Origin: Pareuzebyella sediminis
GTDB taxonomy: Bacteria; Bacteroidota; Bacteroidia; Flavobacteriales; Flavobacteriaceae
Direction: 5' to 3'
Assembly (NCBI RefSeq): GCF_008367235.1
Contig: NZ_VTZS01000001.1
Span: 186,001-250,000, forward strand
Length of the DNA stretch: 64,000 nt
The notes under the pieces are model-generated. The model did no database searches, was not told where the DNA came from, and saw nothing but the letters and a program-made list of their open reading frames with translations. Shown piece after piece: positions 61,141 to 64,000 of the stretch (positions are counted from its first letter, which is position 1; every line of letters begins with the position of its first letter). The position numbers were made by a program, and so were the translations under genes.

Positions 61141-64000
61141 ATGAAAAACTATTACTTGTACTTGCCCCAAAGTATTATCCCCCTTTTTATCTTGACCTTC
61201 TTTTTTTCTCTGGTGTGCCTTGGTCAAAGTTTTAATTCTTCTGGATTGGTAGGCGAGAACCTGACCAACCCTACCTCTCTCGATTTTGGACCCAATAATA
61301 AATTATATGTTGCGCAACAAGATGGTACCATCTTGGAATATACGGTAGATCGAGACGGTGCGGCGCCTGGTTCTGGAACCTATTCCATTAGTGAAAGTAA
61401 AACGATTGATATCATCAAGACAGGCACCCCAAATCACAACGATGATGGAACTGTCAATATTATGACTACCCGTCAAGTCACAGGTCTCTTAGCAACAGGC
61501 ACTGCTACTAACCCGATTTTATATGTAAGTTCTTCCGACTCTCGAATTGGAGGTGGAGGTAACGGTGAGGATAGTAACCTGGATACCAATTCCGGTGTAT
61601 TGTCGAGATTGACATGGAATGGTAGCACGTGGGATAAGGTCGACTTGGTACGTGGCCTTCCGCGATGTGAGGAAAACCATTCAACAAACGGAATGGATAT
61701 TTTTGAAAGGGGAGGGAACACATATCTGCTTTTACAGCAGGGTGGTAATGCCAACAAAGGCGCCCCTAGTAACAATTTCGCGGGCACGTCTGAAACCTAT
61801 CTATCGGCCGCTTTGCTCATCGTCAATCTGAGTCAATTGGAACAGATAGAAGCTGCGAACGGCGGCCCTTTCACGGATACACGTTATGGGAATATCAAGT
61901 ACGTCTATGATTTACCTACGCTCAACGACCCATTAAGGGCGGATATTACGAATGCCAACCCTAATTTTCCGTACCCTTCTGGCCACCCGATGTACAATGC
62001 TACTATTGATTTGGGAGATCCATTTGGGGGAGAGAACGGTCTAAATCAGGCCATTACCGAACCTGGTGGTCCAGTACAGATTTTTTCCCCTGGGTTTCGA
62101 AACGCATATGACGTAATGATAACCGACGATGGAAGAATATATTCAAGCGATAACGGACCTAACAAGAACTGGGGAGGTCCCCCGGTAATATATGGCGCCA
62201 ACGGGCAGCCGAAGGCAGATCAGAGCGCGGCCAATTATAATCCGGGTGCTGGCGACTATGTGACCAATGATTTCAATGAAGACAATAGCAATACGCACGG
62301 TGATGCATTACATTTCTTAGGGACTATTGACGATGCTAATGGTACCTACTATGCAGGCCACCCTGTTCCGGTGAGGGCATTTCCTTCAAAGGCCGATATC
62401 AAGGTATATGAATATACAGGAAGTGAATGGGAAGTAACCGCGAATGAAACGTTTAGTGATATGCTATCGGGGGTTTCTGGATATTACAATACTAGTTTTA
62501 CGCTAGCCGATTATCCCGATGATTCGAGGCAAGGCGAATATTTGGCTGATGCCGACAATGACCCCAGGGTAAATATACTTGACATCATAGGGCTTTCAAC
62601 CAACGGTATATGTGAGTATACCGCAAGTAACTTCAATGGAGCGATGCAGGGCGATATTTTGACCGCTTCCTATAGTTCTAGTGGATCTATTAACCGATAT
62701 CAATTGAATGCTTCCGGTGACGGTCTTGCCTCAGGTGGCAGACAACGGGGATTTTTCTCAGGTTTTGGAGCGCTTCCCTTGGACGTTATCGCCCAAGGTG
62801 ACGATGATCCCTTTCCAGGTACGATTTGGGCGGCTACCTATGGAGCAAACGGGATCACGGTTTTTGAACCTACAGATTTCGGAACTTGTCTTCAACCCGG
62901 AGATCCCGGTTATGTAGGGTCTGAAGATTATGACTCGGACGGATATACGAATGACGATGAGGCGGCAAATGGAACCGATCTTTGTTCAGGAGGAAGTAAA
63001 CCCAATGACAATGATGGGGATTTTATCTCCGATTTGAACGATGACGATGATGATAATGACGGTATTTTGGACAATGATGATGCCTTTGCGGTCGACCCCA
63101 ATAATGGAACCACCACCAATCTGCCGATCAACTACCCGTTTTGGAACAACGATCCGGGAACCGGACTTTTTGGTTTAGGATTTACCGGGCTCATGTTAGA
63201 TCCTAGCGGTAATACCGATTATATAGATCAGTTCGATTCTGAAAACCTAACTTTTGGGGGCGCAGGTGGTAAGGCCACCGTCGATAATTTAAGCACGGGC
63301 GACGCTACCGGTAATTTGAATACCCAGGAGAACGCTTTTCAGTTCGGAATCAACGTCGATGTAAACTCTGCACCTTTTACGGTACATTCAAAAATTGAAA
63401 ACCCCTTTTACAATATTGATCCCGTCAGCGATCGTTCCTACGGTATTTATATCGGAAATGGAGATCAGGACAATTACCTTAAAATGGCCATTTCAGAGGG
63501 TGTCACCATGGGCGATAATATATACGGTGTTGATATTGTGACAGAGGGAGGGGCGTCGAATGTGGTCTCCCAGCAATATGATATTCCGGGTCTTTTAGGG
63601 GCCGCGGGAGTGGACCTTTTTATAAGCGTTAACCCATCGACAAATACGGCACAACCCTACTACTCGCTTGATAACGGTCAAACTTTGAACCAATTGGGAA
63701 GCAGTATAGTATTGCCCAACAGTATTCTGGCTGCCGACGATGCAAAGGGTATGGCAGTTGGGATCATAGGTACGGCGAAACAATCGGGCCAAGAATTTAC
63801 GGCCACTTGGGATTTTATCAATGTAATAGAGAACGGGGAAAAGAACCTCACTTCTTCTATAGACCCTATTGATTTCGGTTCCTTTCAGACGTCTGCCTCG
63901 GCGGCACAGTTAATACCTGGGCTCACCAATGAAGGCGGGCCTTCCTCGGGATCTATCGATATAACTGCTGTTAATATAACCGGGCAGGATGCTGCACTTT
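61141..64000 (+). CDS. Large secreted propeller protein with thrombospondin type 3 repeats (partial, 3' end beyond window)
   Basis: The frame is open from ATG 61141 through the window end (953 codons). A signal peptide (about 1-29, ending VCLGQS) precedes a beta-propeller-like region (NPTSLDFGPNNKLYVAQQDGT; SPGFRNAYDVMITDDGRIYSSDNGPN), similar to soluble sugar-dehydrogenase/NHL-type proteins. Asp-rich calcium-binding repeats lie at about 596-645 (DSDGYTNDDEAANGTD; DNDGDFISDLNDDDDDNDG), followed by beta-sandwich-like domains. The remainder is missing. It may be a cell-surface or T9SS-exported protein, but no C-terminal sorting domain is visible. Confidence 0.85.
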   Translation, partial: MKNYYLYLPQSIIPLFILTFFFSLVCLGQSFNSSGLVGENLTNPTSLDFGPNNKLYVAQQDGTILEYTVDRDGAAPGSGTYSISESKTIDIIKTGTPNHNDDGTVNIMTTRQVTGLLATGTATNPILYVSSSDSRIGGGGNGEDSNLDTNSGVLSRLTWNGSTWDKVDLVRGLPRCEENHSTNGMDIFERGGNTYLLLQQGGNANKGAPSNNFAGTSETYLSAALLIVNLSQLEQIEAANGGPFTDTRYGNIKYVYDLPTLNDPLRADITNANPNFPYPSGHPMYNATIDLGDPFGGENGLNQAITEPGGPVQIFSPGFRNAYDVMITDDGRIYSSDNGPNKNWGGPPVIYGANGQPKADQSAANYNPGAGDYVTNDFNEDNSNTHGDALHFLGTIDDANGTYYAGHPVPVRAFPSKADIKVYEYTGSEWEVTANETFSDMLSGVSGYYNTSFTLADYPDDSRQGEYLADADNDPRVNILDIIGLSTNGICEYTASNFNGAMQGDILTASYSSSGSINRYQLNASGDGLASGGRQRGFFSGFGALPLDVIAQGDDDPFPGTIWAATYGANGITVFEPTDFGTCLQPGDPGYVGSEDYDSDGYTNDDEAANGTDLCSGGSKPNDNDGDFISDLNDDDDDNDGILDNDDAFAVDPNNGTTTNLPINYPFWNNDPGTGLFGLGFTGLMLDPSGNTDYIDQFDSENLTFGGAGGKATVDNLSTGDATGNLNTQENAFQFGINVDVNSAPFTVHSKIENPFYNIDPVSDRSYGIYIGNGDQDNYLKMAISEGVTMGDNIYGVDIVTEGGASNVVSQQYDIPGLLGAAGVDLFISVNPSTNTAQPYYSLDNGQTLNQLGSSIVLPNSILAADDAKGMAVGIIGTAKQSGQEFTATWDFINVIENGEKNLTSSIDPIDFGSFQTSASAAQLIPGLTNEGGPSSGSIDITAVNITGQDAAL

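Noticed and set aside
1-64000. CRISPR arrays, insertion sequences, tRNA or rRNA genes
   Set aside because: No regularly spaced repeats, transposase genes or RNA-gene sequences were recognised by eye; a dedicated RNA search was not possible.

Overview
The window looks like chromosome from a marine Flavobacteriaceae species (Bacteroidota). The reasons are promoters with the Bacteroidota -7 box TAnnTTTG, a SusC/SusD pair, many lipoproteins with Bacteroidota-type lipoboxes, sulfatases, DUF6090 and the rhamnose and uronate gene types present. I see no rRNA, tRNA, CRISPR array, phage or intact insertion sequence.

Region A (1-19180) is a stress and redox island. It holds an MBL-fold nuclease (partial), an ATP-cone/Mrr-like protein, an MscS channel, five tandem-domain universal stress proteins, a LOV-domain histidine kinase with a REC-CRP/FNR fusion regulator, a ROK kinase, a TerB-like protein, a cytochrome c/DUF3365 lipoprotein, an HlyD-permease-ATPase exporter and a lipoprotein sulfatase. 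Five transcription units here carry an FNR-like palindrome (ATGAY-N4-RTCAT) centred exactly 29.5 bases upstream of the start of a TAnnTTT(A/G) box, about -41.5. This suggests one regulon, with the adjacent two-component pair as the natural candidate controller.

Region B (19358-29656) starts with a uronate operon (mannonate oxidoreductase, UxuA, KduI). It continues with small lipoproteins and envelope proteins, a frameshifted COG3650/META gene, a gene remnant, a DUF6090 protein and a secreted Gfo/Idh/MocA protein.

Region C (29798-38605) is an L-rhamnose operon on the minus strand: RhaEW-type aldolase/dehydrogenase, rhamnose isomerase, kinase, FMN lactate dehydrogenase and an NCS1-like permease. 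A divergent GntR-type regulator lies beside it. The route would be rhamnose to rhamnulose to rhamnulose-1-P to DHAP plus lactaldehyde, then lactate, then pyruvate.

Region D (38606-64000) is a polysaccharide utilisation locus. It holds SusC/SusD, a PVC-type heme dehydrogenase, a VCBS protein, a DUF1080 protein, a DUF4432 epimerase, a cupin, two TIM-barrel isomerases, an alpha/beta hydrolase, two Gfo/Idh/MocA proteins, a sulfatase-GH78 alpha-L-rhamnosidase fusion, a rhamnose mutarotase and the start of a large secreted protein. A CAGGAT element lies exactly 27 bases upstream of the -7 box of the rhamnose operon, susC, the sulfatase-GH78 gene and the separate sulfatase at 16803. These units therefore look co-regulated and aimed at a sulfated, rhamnose-rich glycan such as ulvan. 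The target glycan is inference, because no polysaccharide lyase is visible here.
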